A stretch of DNA of 64,000 nt, from positions 1,116,001 to 1,180,000 of the forward strand of contig CAWCJO010000004.1 of the NCBI GenBank assembly GCA_963795935.1. The letters run 5' to 3'. A program made the translations under genes and the position numbers. The DNA comes from JAICMB01 sp963795935 (GTDB lineage: Bacteria > Acidobacteriota > Terriglobia > Bryobacterales > Bryobacteraceae). Shown here one piece after another: positions 47,061-55,674 of this stretch. A model generated the notes under the pieces. The model saw nothing but the letters and a program-made list of their open reading frames with translations. It made no database searches and was not told the DNA's origin. Every line of letters begins with the position of its first letter. The first letter of the stretch is position 1.

Positions 47061-49547
47061 ATGCCCCCTCTCCCCCGGAAGGCGCTGTCCCTTGCGGCCT
47101 GCGCACTCCTGCTCGCTCCCGCCACCTTGCCGGCCCAGGATGGAGCCAAAGCGCCGGCATCCACGCTCGTGCTCAACATCGACACGATCATGCGCGGACC
47201 CGGCTTGGTCGGCTACGAGCCTGCCGAGGCGCGCTGGTCGGGGGACTCCGAGCGAATCTATTTCCGGTGGAAGCAGGCCTCCGATCCGCCCTTGAAAGAG
47301 CCCGATACATACGTCGTCAATCGCAACGGCTCCGGCTTACGCAAGCTCAGCGACGAAGAAGCCGCCATTGCGCCGCCCGCCAACGGCGACCGCTCCCAGG
47401 ATCGTAAGCGCGTCGTTTACGCCCACAATGGCGATATTTATCTATACGACTATTCCACCGATCGCGGGCGGCGCGTGACAAAAACCTCGGAGTCCGAATC
47501 GAATCCACACTTTACGCGCGACGGCGCCCACATCTATTTCACGCGCGCCAACAATTTGTATCTGATGTCGCTTGAGGACGGCAGCCTCACCGAGATGACG
47601 GACATACGGACGGGCGGCTCCGGCGCACCAAGCGCGGCGGCTTCTCCGCCGATGGGCTTTGGTCTGGGACAGGGCGGCCGCGGCGCGCAGGCGCGCTCGG
47701 CATCGTCGGATGAGAAGAAAGGCACCGAAAGCCAGGAGTTTCTAAAGAAGGAGCAGGAGCAACTGCTGGAGGTGGTGCGCGAGCGCGAAGAGCTGAAAAA
47801 GCAACAGGAAGAGCTGCGTAAAAAAGAGAACCCACGCAAACCCTTTACTCTGCAGGCGCGGCAGTCCGTCGCCAGCTTGCAGCTTTCTCCCGACGAGAAG
47901 CTGGTAACCGCGACGATCGTAGAACGTCCCGAGGGCGCGAAAAACACCGTCGTTCCCAACTACATCAGCGATTCCTCCTATACGGAGGATATTCCCTCCC
48001 GCGAGAAGGTCGGCGATCGTCAGCCGCGCGCGCGCATAGCGATCCTCTCGGTCGAGACCGGGGAAGTCAAATGGGTCGACCACGGACGCAAGGAAACGCC
48101 GCCCCAGGGTCCCACCAAGATGGATAGCGGCAAGGAGACCGGTGAACCGCAACCCGCCAAAGCTCCCGCCGAGCGCGAACGCGATGTGCAATTGATGCAG
48201 CCGGTCTGGTCGGAAGACGGCGCGCGAGCCGTCCTCTACGCGCGCGCCGCCGACAATAAGGACCGCTGGGTTCTTGCGCTCGACCCGGCTAGCGGCAAGA
48301 CGCGCGTGTTAGTCGATCTTCACGACGACGCCTGGGTCGACGGTCCCGGCGCGTTCACCCTCGGTTGGATGAAAGGCGGCCGCGACGTCTATTTCCAGTC
48401 CGAGCGCAGCGGTTATTCGCAGCTCTATACGGTCCCGTTCGAAGGCGGCGAACCGCGCGCGCTCACTTCGGGCAACTGGGAAGTCGACCGCGCCGAGTTA
48501 TCGAAAGATAAGTCGCGTTTTTATCTCACGACCAGCGAGGCCGATCCCGGAGATCGACAACTTTATGAGATGAGCGCGTCCGGCGGCGCCCGCACGCGGA
48601 TCACGCCCGAACCGGGTAATCACAATGTCGTCTTCTCGCCCGACGAGCGCTGGATCGCCGACATATATTCCTTCACGAACCGCCCGCCGGAACTCTATGC
48701 GCGCGCAAACCACCCCAGTACCAAGCCGGTAAAGCTGACTTCTTCGCCCGCGCCCGAGTTCTGGACTTACCCCTGGCTCGACGTCCCCATTGTCACGTTT
48801 CCCGCGCGCGACGGCGCCACGCTGCGCGCGAAACTTTACAAGCCCGCCGGTTTTGCTAAAGGTGGACCGGCCGTCATTTTCGTTCACGGCGCCGGATATC
48901 TGCAGGAAGTTCATCACTGGTGGTCCAGCTACTACCACGAGTACATGTTCCATCACATTCTGATGCAGCGTGGCTTCGCGGTCCTCGATATCGACTATCG
49001 CGGCTCGGCCGGTTATGGACGCGATTGGCGCACCGCCATCTATCGTCACATGGGCGGTAAAGACCTCGACGATCAAATCGACGGCGCCCGATGGCTCGTT
49101 TCCCAGCAGGGCGTCGATCCCAAGCGCATCGGGATCTACGGCGGCAGCTACGGCGGCTTCATCACGCTGATGGCGATGTTCACGCAACCCGATGTCTTCG
49201 CGGCCGGCGCGGCGCTGCGTCCCGTGAGCGATTGGGCGCAGTACAATCATCCCTACACCTCCGACATTCTCAACCTTCCGCAGAACGACGCCGACGCCTA
49301 TCGCGCTTCCTCTCCCATCTATTTTGCAAACGGACTTAAGGGCGCCCTGCTCATCTGCCATGGCATGGTGGACACCAACGTCCATTTCCAGGACACCGTG
49401 CGCCTGGTGCAGAAGCTGATTGAGCTGCGCAAGCAGAACTGGGAGCTTGCCGTCTACCCCGTGGAAAATCACGGCTTCGAACAGCCCACCAGTTGGGCCG
49501 ACGAATACAAGCGCATTTTGAGCCTCTTCGAGAGCAAGTTGAAGTAG
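47061..49547 (+). CDS. Secreted S9 prolyl-oligopeptidase-family peptidase
   Basis: 828 residues. ATG 47061 gives a signal peptide (LSLAACALLLAPATLPAQ); the open frame extends back to 46719 through the SDR remnant and is not real there. N-terminal DPP-IV-like propeller with PD40-type repeats (ESNPHFTRDGAHIYF, SVASLQLSPDEKLV), then the catalytic domain: FVHGAGYLQE, nucleophile GIYGGSYGGFITLM, Asp in CHGMVDTNVHF and His in ENHGFEQP. An unusual highly charged coiled-coil insertion (about 215-260, EKKGTESQEFLKKEQEQ and on) splits the propeller. Probably degrades peptides in the periplasm. The stop is 3 bases before the esterase gene. Confidence 0.9.
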   Translation: MPPLPRKALSLAACALLLAPATLPAQDGAKAPASTLVLNIDTIMRGPGLVGYEPAEARWSGDSERIYFRWKQASDPPLKEPDTYVVNRNGSGLRKLSDEEAAIAPPANGDRSQDRKRVVYAHNGDIYLYDYSTDRGRRVTKTSESESNPHFTRDGAHIYFTRANNLYLMSLEDGSLTEMTDIRTGGSGAPSAAASPPMGFGLGQGGRGAQARSASSDEKKGTESQEFLKKEQEQLLEVVREREELKKQQEELRKKENPRKPFTLQARQSVASLQLSPDEKLVTATIVERPEGAKNTVVPNYISDSSYTEDIPSREKVGDRQPRARIAILSVETGEVKWVDHGRKETPPQGPTKMDSGKETGEPQPAKAPAERERDVQLMQPVWSEDGARAVLYARAADNKDRWVLALDPASGKTRVLVDLHDDAWVDGPGAFTLGWMKGGRDVYFQSERSGYSQLYTVPFEGGEPRALTSGNWEVDRAELSKDKSRFYLTTSEADPGDRQLYEMSASGGARTRITPEPGNHNVVFSPDERWIADIYSFTNRPPELYARANHPSTKPVKLTSSPAPEFWTYPWLDVPIVTFPARDGATLRAKLYKPAGFAKGGPAVIFVHGAGYLQEVHHWWSSYYHEYMFHHILMQRGFAVLDIDYRGSAGYGRDWRTAIYRHMGGKDLDDQIDGARWLVSQQGVDPKRIGIYGGSYGGFITLMAMFTQPDVFAAGAALRPVSDWAQYNHPYTSDILNLPQNDADAYRASSPIYFANGLKGALLICHGMVDTNVHFQDTVRLVQKLIELRKQNWELAVYPVENHGFEQPTSWADEYKRILSLFESKLK

Positions 49548-49550
49548 GCC

Positions 49551-51034
49551 ATGCGATACGCGCGTTTCACAATTGTTCTTTTCGCGTACGCTGCCGGGCT
49601 CCTGGGGGCGCAGGATCTACGGACGCTTGAGGGCGTCCGCGATTACCAGGTTTTGCAGCGCGCTCCCACGGGCGGCGCGGACCTGAAGCTATCCGGAATC
49701 GTAACCGGCAAAAGGGTTAACGGGAAGGACATCGAGGCGCGCTTGCTCTCGGAAGATCGCGTACTCGGCAGGTTTGACTGGATCGCGATCGGAAAGATTC
49801 AAAAGCAGAAGTGGACCGGTCAACTCGCGGACATTCCCGCCGGCGGTCCTTATCGTCTCGAACTACGGGTTCAGGGCGCCGAAAATGCTCTGATCGTGAA
49901 CAATATCCTGGTCGGCGACCTCTGGCTGCTGGCTGGCCAGTCTAATATGGAGGGCCACGGCAACCTGTCGATGTGGAGCCGCCCACGCCCTTGGTGCACA
50001 GCTTCGACATGGAGGATCGCTGGCTGCTCGCCGCCGAGCCGCTGCACACCGAAGTGAGCGCCGCCGATCGCGTGCACTGGCGCGTCAACGCCAATGGCGA
50101 GCCGGAGCGATGGAGCGGCGCCAAGCTCGACGAATACATCAGCGAGCGCAAAAAAGGCGCAGGCCTCGGACTTCCCTTCGCCGCGGAAATGGTTCGCCTT
50201 ACGGGCGTGCCCATCGGCCTGATCCCCTGCGCGCACGGCGGCACCTCGATGGACCAGTGGTCACCCGCCTTGAAGGATCGCGCCGGCGATTCGCTGTATG
50301 GTTCCATGCTGCGGCGCTTCAACGCCGTGGGCGGCAATATCAAGGGAATGCTTTGGTATCAGGGCGAGTCCGATGCCAATCCCGCCGCCGCCCCGCTCTT
50401 CAAACGCAAGTTCGAGGATTTCGTGAACGCGGTGCGCTCGGACTTTTACGAGCTCCACCTGCCTTTTTACTACGTTCAGATCGGCCGTCACGTCGACAAC
50501 AAAAACATCGTGGAATGGAACGAGGTGCAGGAGGCGCAGCTTCAGGCTGAATCCGAGTTGCGTTACGCCGGCATGATCGCCTCCGTCGATTCCACGCTCG
50601 ACGATCCGATTCATATCTCGACCGAAGGTCTCAAGCGGCTCGGGCATCAGCTTGCCGCGCGGGCTTGTCACGATTTGTTTCCCGATGTCGAGCAATGCCG
50701 CAACCTGAAGCCGGGACCGCGCCCTGCTTCCGCAACGTACAACGACGGCGTCGTTAAAGTCCTGTTTTCCGGCCTGAATGGCAAACTGCAAGCCCCCGGC
50801 CGCATCTCCGGTTTCAGCATTCAAAATGCCACCGGTCAGGACGAGCCGCTTATCTACAACGCCGTCTTCGATCCCGCGGATCCCGCGGCGGTGCTGCTCT
50901 ACATCGGCGGAAAACTGCCGCCCAACGCGGTTCTGCGCTACGGCGAGGGGAAAAATCCCTACTGCAACGTGCGCGACGCGGCCGACCTATCGCTCCCCGT
51001 ATTCGGTCCGCTGCCGATCAAGCAGACCTTCTGA
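49551..51034 (+). CDS. Secreted sialate O-acetylesterase-like SGNH esterase (one frame change)
   Basis: About 494 residues. Signal peptide (FTIVLFAYAAGLLGAQ), an N-terminal beta domain, then the SASA/SGNH catalytic part: block I LLAGQSNMEG with the Ser. The frame then changes near 49968 to VDVEPPTPLVHSFDM. Next come block II-like CAHGGTS, block III GMLWYQGESDA and DDPIHIS with the catalytic Asp and His. A C-terminal beta domain (SGFSIQNATG, VLRYGEGKNPYCN) follows. Members remove acetyl groups from sialic acids, xylans or other sugars. It starts 3 bases after the S9 peptidase gene and converges on the PQQ dehydrogenase. Confidence 0.86.
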
Positions 51035-51046
51035 ACCGCGCGCGGC

Positions 51047-52624
51047 CTACAACCCAAATACGAAGAGCGCGCCGCCGGCCGCGATCGCGACGCGCTGCTT
51101 CCCGTCGATCAGGAACGACACCGGATTGGCCGAGATGCCGCCGCCGGTTTGAAAGTCCCATAGCGGTTTCCCGCTGACCGCGTCGAGCGCGTAGAAATTC
51201 CCCTCGTTCGAGCCGCCGAAAACGAGGCCGCCCGCGGTGGCCATCACTCCGGCCCAGGGAGGCGACAGCAGCCGGAACTCCCATTTCACCTTTCCCGTGT
51301 TCGCTTCGAGCGCGCGAATGGCGCCATAGGCCTTATCGCCGTTGAGAGCCCGCTCGCCACCCGCGCCGAAGAATTCGCCCGGTTTGAAATCCGCCTCGCT
51401 CTTGTAATAGTAGGAACCCATCTCGCGCACGCAGACATAGACGAGGTGCGTGAGCGGGCTATAGGAGGGGCTAAACCAATTCGTGGCGCCTTGCAGGCTG
51501 GGATAGACCAGCGTGCCTTCTTCGGTCGGCTCGGTGTTCGGCAGGTGCATCGGGCGGCCCCTCTCGTCGATTCCCGTGGCCCAGGTCTGCTTGGCATAGG
51601 GCGTGGCAAGCAGGAATTCTCCGGTGGCGCGGTCCAGCACGTAATAAAACGCGTTGCGATTCGCCATGGCGACGACTTTGCGCGGCTTCCCGCGCAGGTC
51701 CATGTCGAGCAGCATCGGAATTTCAGTGGCGTCCCAATCGTGAACGTCGTGGGGCGTGAACTGGAAATACCAACGCAGCTTACCGGTGTCGGCATCGATG
51801 GCGAGCAGCGAACAGGTGTAGAGATTACTGCCGGCGCGGCTGTCGCCGTTCCAGTCCGGACCCGGATTTCCGGTGCCCCAGTAGAGCAAATTCAATTGCG
51901 GATCGTAGGAGCCGGTCACCCAGGTCGGACCGCCGCCCGTTTTCCAGCTTTCGCCGGCCCAGGTTTCATGGCCGGTTTCGCCGGGCGCGGGGATGGTCCA
52001 GAGGCGCCAGGCGCGCTTGCCGGTCTTGGCGTCGTAGGCGTCGAGAAAACCGCGGATGCCGGCTTCGCCGCCGCTGATGCCGATCACGATCTTGTCGCGT
52101 AAGGCAAGCGGCGCAACCGTGATGCAGTGGCCCGTCTTGTTGTCGGCGACCTTCGTGTCCCAACGCAGCGCGCCGGAGCGGGCATCGAGCGCAACCAAAT
52201 GGCTGTCCAGCGTTCCGGCGTATACGGTGTCGCCGAGAATGGCGAGGCCGCGATTCACGCGTCCGAATCCAAGCGTTTTGAGATCCTTCGGAATTGTCCG
52301 CCGGTAGCTCCAGAGACGGCGTCCCGTGCTTCCATCGAGCGCGGCGACGATGCCCGGCGGCTCCGTAATATATATGATGCCGTCAACGACAAGAGGCGTG
52401 GCCTCGAACTCGCCTTTCTCGCGGAGTTGGTAGACCCAAACGGGCTTCAATGCCGCAACGTTTGCAGGCGTGATCTGGTCGAGCGGCGTGAAGCGATGCG
52501 CCGCGTAATTTCCCGAGTAAGTCAGCCAGTTCCCCGGCTCAGCGGAGGCTTTGAGGATGCGTTCGTAGCCGACCTGCGCGTTTACGCACAACGCCGTCAC
52601 AAGGACGATTGCCGGACACTTCAT
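51047..52624 (-). CDS. PQQ-dependent alcohol dehydrogenase, soluble quinoprotein
   Basis: 525 residues, signal peptide (IVLVTALCVNAQ), then an eight-bladed quinoprotein propeller with repeated W-docking motifs (ALDGSTGRRLWSY, ALDARSGALRWDTKV, AYDAKTGKRAWRLW). Likely metal and catalytic residues by comparison with MxaF/XoxF: Glu187 (GGEAG), Asn253 (GTGNPGPDWN), Asp296 and Asp298 in HDWDAT. The extra Asp two residues after the catalytic one is the mark of lanthanide-using enzymes. There is no fused cytochrome domain and no vicinal Cys pair. Its start overlaps the stop of the di-heme cytochrome gene by 4 bp, so that cytochrome should take its electrons. Confidence 0.88.
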   Translation of the reverse strand: MKCPAIVLVTALCVNAQVGYERILKASAEPGNWLTYSGNYAAHRFTPLDQITPANVAALKPVWVYQLREKGEFEATPLVVDGIIYITEPPGIVAALDGSTGRRLWSYRRTIPKDLKTLGFGRVNRGLAILGDTVYAGTLDSHLVALDARSGALRWDTKVADNKTGHCITVAPLALRDKIVIGISGGEAGIRGFLDAYDAKTGKRAWRLWTIPAPGETGHETWAGESWKTGGGPTWVTGSYDPQLNLLYWGTGNPGPDWNGDSRAGSNLYTCSLLAIDADTGKLRWYFQFTPHDVHDWDATEIPMLLDMDLRGKPRKVVAMANRNAFYYVLDRATGEFLLATPYAKQTWATGIDERGRPMHLPNTEPTEEGTLVYPSLQGATNWFSPSYSPLTHLVYVCVREMGSYYYKSEADFKPGEFFGAGGERALNGDKAYGAIRALEANTGKVKWEFRLLSPPWAGVMATAGGLVFGGSNEGNFYALDAVSGKPLWDFQTGGGISANPVSFLIDGKQRVAIAAGGALFVFGL

Positions 52625-53400
52625 GGCGTCTCCTTCAGACTTGCCATCCAGGCGACGAGATCGCCGATGTCCGAATCGGAGAGTCGGCCGCGATAGCTCG
52701 GCATGGGCGATTCTCCAAAGTCCTTCTGAAGTTCCGCGAGATCCTGCTTGCGGAAAGAGTAAAAGCGGCCGGCCGCATCGCGGAGCTGGATCGTGAAAGA
52801 GTCTTCGTTGAGCCGCACGCCCGTAACGTTTGCGCCGCCGCGCAGCGTGGCCCGCACGACGACGAAATCGTCCGGCGTGGATGCCGACGGGTCCACGATA
52901 GATTCGCGGATGAACGCGGCGCTGCGGCGCGCGCCGATACCGGTAAGCTCCGGCCCGTAAGCCGAGCCTGCGCCCTGGAGCACGTGACAGCCCGGACAGC
53001 CATTTGCGGCGTAAACGGCCTTACCGTGTTCGATATTTCCAACGGCCGGAGCGCCCGCTTCCGCGCCGAGCGAACGCACGTAGGCGGCGACTTGAAGCAC
53101 GGACCGCTCGCCGAGAAACCAGAAGGCGGGCATCCCGCTGCCCTCGATACCATTGACGATTAGGTCCACGAGTTCCTCTTCGTTAGCCGCGCGGTGAAGC
53201 TTCGCGGCCGTGAGCGCCGGGCCGCGCCCTCCCGCGCCGCCGATCCCGTGGCATAAAGCGCACTGCGAATCGAAAACGCGCTTGCCCGCCGCTATGTCGG
53301 CGAAACTGGCGGCCGCCGCCGGAGCGGACTGCTTTTGCGCCGGCGCAACGCCGCCCGCGAGGACGGCGGCGCAGAGCGATGTCCAACATACGCGCTTCAT
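52621..53400 (-). CDS. Di-heme cytochrome c, electron acceptor of the PQQ dehydrogenase
   Basis: 259 residues. A signal peptide (SLCAAVLAGGVAPAQ) and two c-type domains with heme sites C47-A-L-C50-H51 and C135-P-G-C-H139. Candidate axial Met residues lie in GSGMPAF and SPMPSYRG. The C-terminal half carries the FIRESIVDPSASTPDDF pattern seen in cytochromes next to acidobacterial PQQ enzymes. It lies directly upstream of, and overlaps by 4 bp, the quinoprotein gene. Role: moves electrons from PQQ to a terminal oxidase in the periplasm (inference from family and position). Confidence 0.9.
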   Translation of the reverse strand: MKRVCWTSLCAAVLAGGVAPAQKQSAPAAAASFADIAAGKRVFDSQCALCHGIGGAGGRGPALTAAKLHRAANEEELVDLIVNGIEGSGMPAFWFLGERSVLQVAAYVRSLGAEAGAPAVGNIEHGKAVYAANGCPGCHVLQGAGSAYGPELTGIGARRSAAFIRESIVDPSASTPDDFVVVRATLRGGANVTGVRLNEDSFTIQLRDAAGRFYSFRKQDLAELQKDFGESPMPSYRGRLSDSDIGDLVAWMASLKETP

Positions 53401-53542
53401 TTTATATCCATGTTATATCGGTGGCTTTAAATCGATGGCGATCGCGCGGATCGGGCCGGGATTTGCGCGAAACACTTCCTCGCGCGCCCGTCTCTAATCG
53501 CATGGGACATCAGTCTTCAAAAAATATTTAAGGACGTGAATT

Positions 53543-53710
53543 ATGGGTGATGTAGAACAGAGAATCCGGCTCGCCATCGGTTCGGCAGCGGCCGGCGCAG
53601 CGATTTTTGCTCCGCTAAGTTACAAGTGGAAAGGCGTACTGACGGCAGTAGCCGCCGACGCAATCCTCACTGGGATTTTCGGAGTTCGTCCGATTAAGTG
53701 GGTATCGTAA
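53543..53710 (+). CDS. DUF2892-like small membrane protein
   Basis: 55 residues from ATG 53543, preceded by AAGGACG. It begins MGDVEQRIRLAIGS and has two short hydrophobic helices (about 10-24 and 30-46) and the tail GVRPIKWVS. The pattern (E-R-x-I-R-L-x-x-G ... L-T-A) resembles DUF2892/YgaP-C-type inner-membrane proteins. It lies 113 bases before the TPP-enzyme gene on the same strand and may share its promoter. Confidence 0.65.
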   Translation: MGDVEQRIRLAIGSAAAGAAIFAPLSYKWKGVLTAVAADAILTGIFGVRPIKWVS

Positions 53711-53823
53711 CCGTAAGCTCGCGCTCATGACGCCAGCGGCGGAGGTCCCCGCACGCGAGGTCCTCCGCCGGACACTTTCCCCGCTTTGCTTCGCCGCTCT
53801 AGACCACCCGCGGGAGAAAAAAT

Positions 53824-55664
53824 ATGACAGTCAGCGATGCGATCGTCGAAGGATTGCTCGATTGGGGCGTCGACACCGTCTTCGGACTTCCCGGAGATGG
53901 GATAAACGGATTCATGGAAGCTCTGCGGACGCACAAGGACAAGATTCGCTTCATCCACGTGCGCCATGAAGAGACCGCCGCCATGGCTGCCTGCGGCTAC
54001 GCAAAATTCACGGGCCGCCTTGGTGTTTGTTTCTCGACCGCCGCGCCCGGCGCCGTGCACATGCTGAACGGACTGTACGACGCCAAGACCGACCAGGCAC
54101 CGGTGCTCGCCATCACGGGCATGACGTATCACGACCTGATCGGCACCAAGTACCTGCAGGACATGAATCAGGATTACCTGTATCAGGACGTGGCGCTGTA
54201 CAATCAGCGCCTGATGGGGCCCGCGCACGTGGAGAACGTGGTGGAACTCGCCTGCCGCACCGCGCTGAGCCACCGCGCGGTTTCTCATATCGCGATCCCG
54301 ATCGATTACCAGATGAAGGACATGAAAAAGGACAAGCGGTCCGCGCGCAACCTCCCAGGGCATGCGTCCGATGCGTACGCGATGCCCAAGCGCATCCCGG
54401 TCCGGCCCCAACTCGAGAAGGCGGCGGCGCTGCTTCAAGACAAGAAGAAAATCGTGATTCTGGCGGGGGCCGGCGCACGCGGCGCACGCGCCGAGCTGCT
54501 GGAATTGTCCGAGCGCCTGCGGGCCCCGATCGTCAAGGCTTTACTAGGAAAGGATTGCGCGCCCGACGATCACCCCAATGTTACAGGCGGAATTGGAGTC
54601 GTGGGCGCGCGGCCTTCCGTCGAAGCGATGAAGAACTGTGACGCCATCCTGATTGTGGGCAGTTCGTTTCCCTATATCGAGTACCTGCCGAAGCCGGGAC
54701 AGGCGATCGGCATCCAGATCGACGACAAGCCCGAGCGCCTGGGACTGCGTTATCCGGTGGACATTGGTCTGGCCGGCGATGCTCAGGCCACGCTGCGTGA
54801 GTTGATCCCGCTGCTCGCGCGAAACGAGGATGGCTCTTTCCTTAGCAAAATCCAGGAAGGAATTCGGGAATGGTGGGAGCTGATGGAAGAGCGGGGAACG
54901 CGCGATACCACGCCGATGCAGCCCCAGACGGTCACCTGGAATCTCGCCGAGGCGCTGGCCGACGATGCCATTATCGTGGGCGATTCGGGGACCGTGACCA
55001 CCTGGATCGCAAGGCTGAAGCTGCGCGCCAATCAGAGGTTTTCATTCAGCGGCACTCTGTGCAGCATGGCCGCTGCGTTGCCCTACTCAATTGGAGCGCA
55101 GGTCGCCTATCCCAACCGCCAAGTCGTGGCGTTCACCGGCGATGGCTCCTTGAGCATGATGATGGGCGACCTTGTGACGCTGGCGCAGCACAAGCTCCCC
55201 GTGAAACTGATTGTGGTGAAGAACAACACGCTGGGCCTAATCAAGTGGGAGCAGATGGTGTACCTGGGAAATCCGGAATACGGCGTGGAGCTTCACCCGA
55301 TCGATTTTGTGAAGGTGGCGGAGGGTTGCGGGCTGCGCGCCGTCCATATTGAAGATCCCAAGACCTGCCGCGAGCAGTTGCGCAACGCGCTCGCCACGGA
55401 TGGTCCCGTAGTGGTTGAGGCGGTGGTGGACCCGAACGAGCCGCCGTTGCCTCCCACGATCACGCGCAAACAGACGCAGCATCTTACCGAGGCGCTGGCC
55501 CGCGGGGAAGTGAACCGCGCGCCCATCGGGCTGACGGTCGGCCGCGAATGTGGGATGAATCCAGCTATCCCGCCAGCCCCTACGGCGCAGCCGCGCGCTT
55601 CTTCGGCTCCGAGCGCGACGGGAAAGAGAAAAAAGAAGAAAAAGAAGAACACAGCAAGAAATAG
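53824..55664 (+). CDS. PoxB-like thiamine-diphosphate enzyme (probable frame change near 3' end)
   Basis: About 612 residues of the pyruvate oxidase/acetolactate synthase family: GLPGDGINGF, catalytic Glu in HVRHEETAAMA, a central nucleotide-binding domain, and the TPP motif GDGSLSMMMGD at residue 439 ending in KNN. Quinone-linked pyruvate oxidation to acetate and CO2 is most likely; glyoxylate carboligase is an alternative. The open frame runs on into the next gene, but near 55545 a second frame reads MWDESSYPASPYG and GKEKKEEKEEHSKK and stops at TAG 55662. That tail looks native, and a ribosome site and ATG for the next gene follow, so a one-base indel is inferred and the 1654-aa fusion is doubtful. 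RBS GGGAGA, ATG 53824. Confidence 0.82.
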
Positions 55665-55674
55665 GAGCGCCGCG

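Noticed and set aside
48498..49472. Minus-strand open frame of 324 residues opposite the S9 peptidase
   Set aside because: Antisense shadow of a gene with full catalytic motifs.
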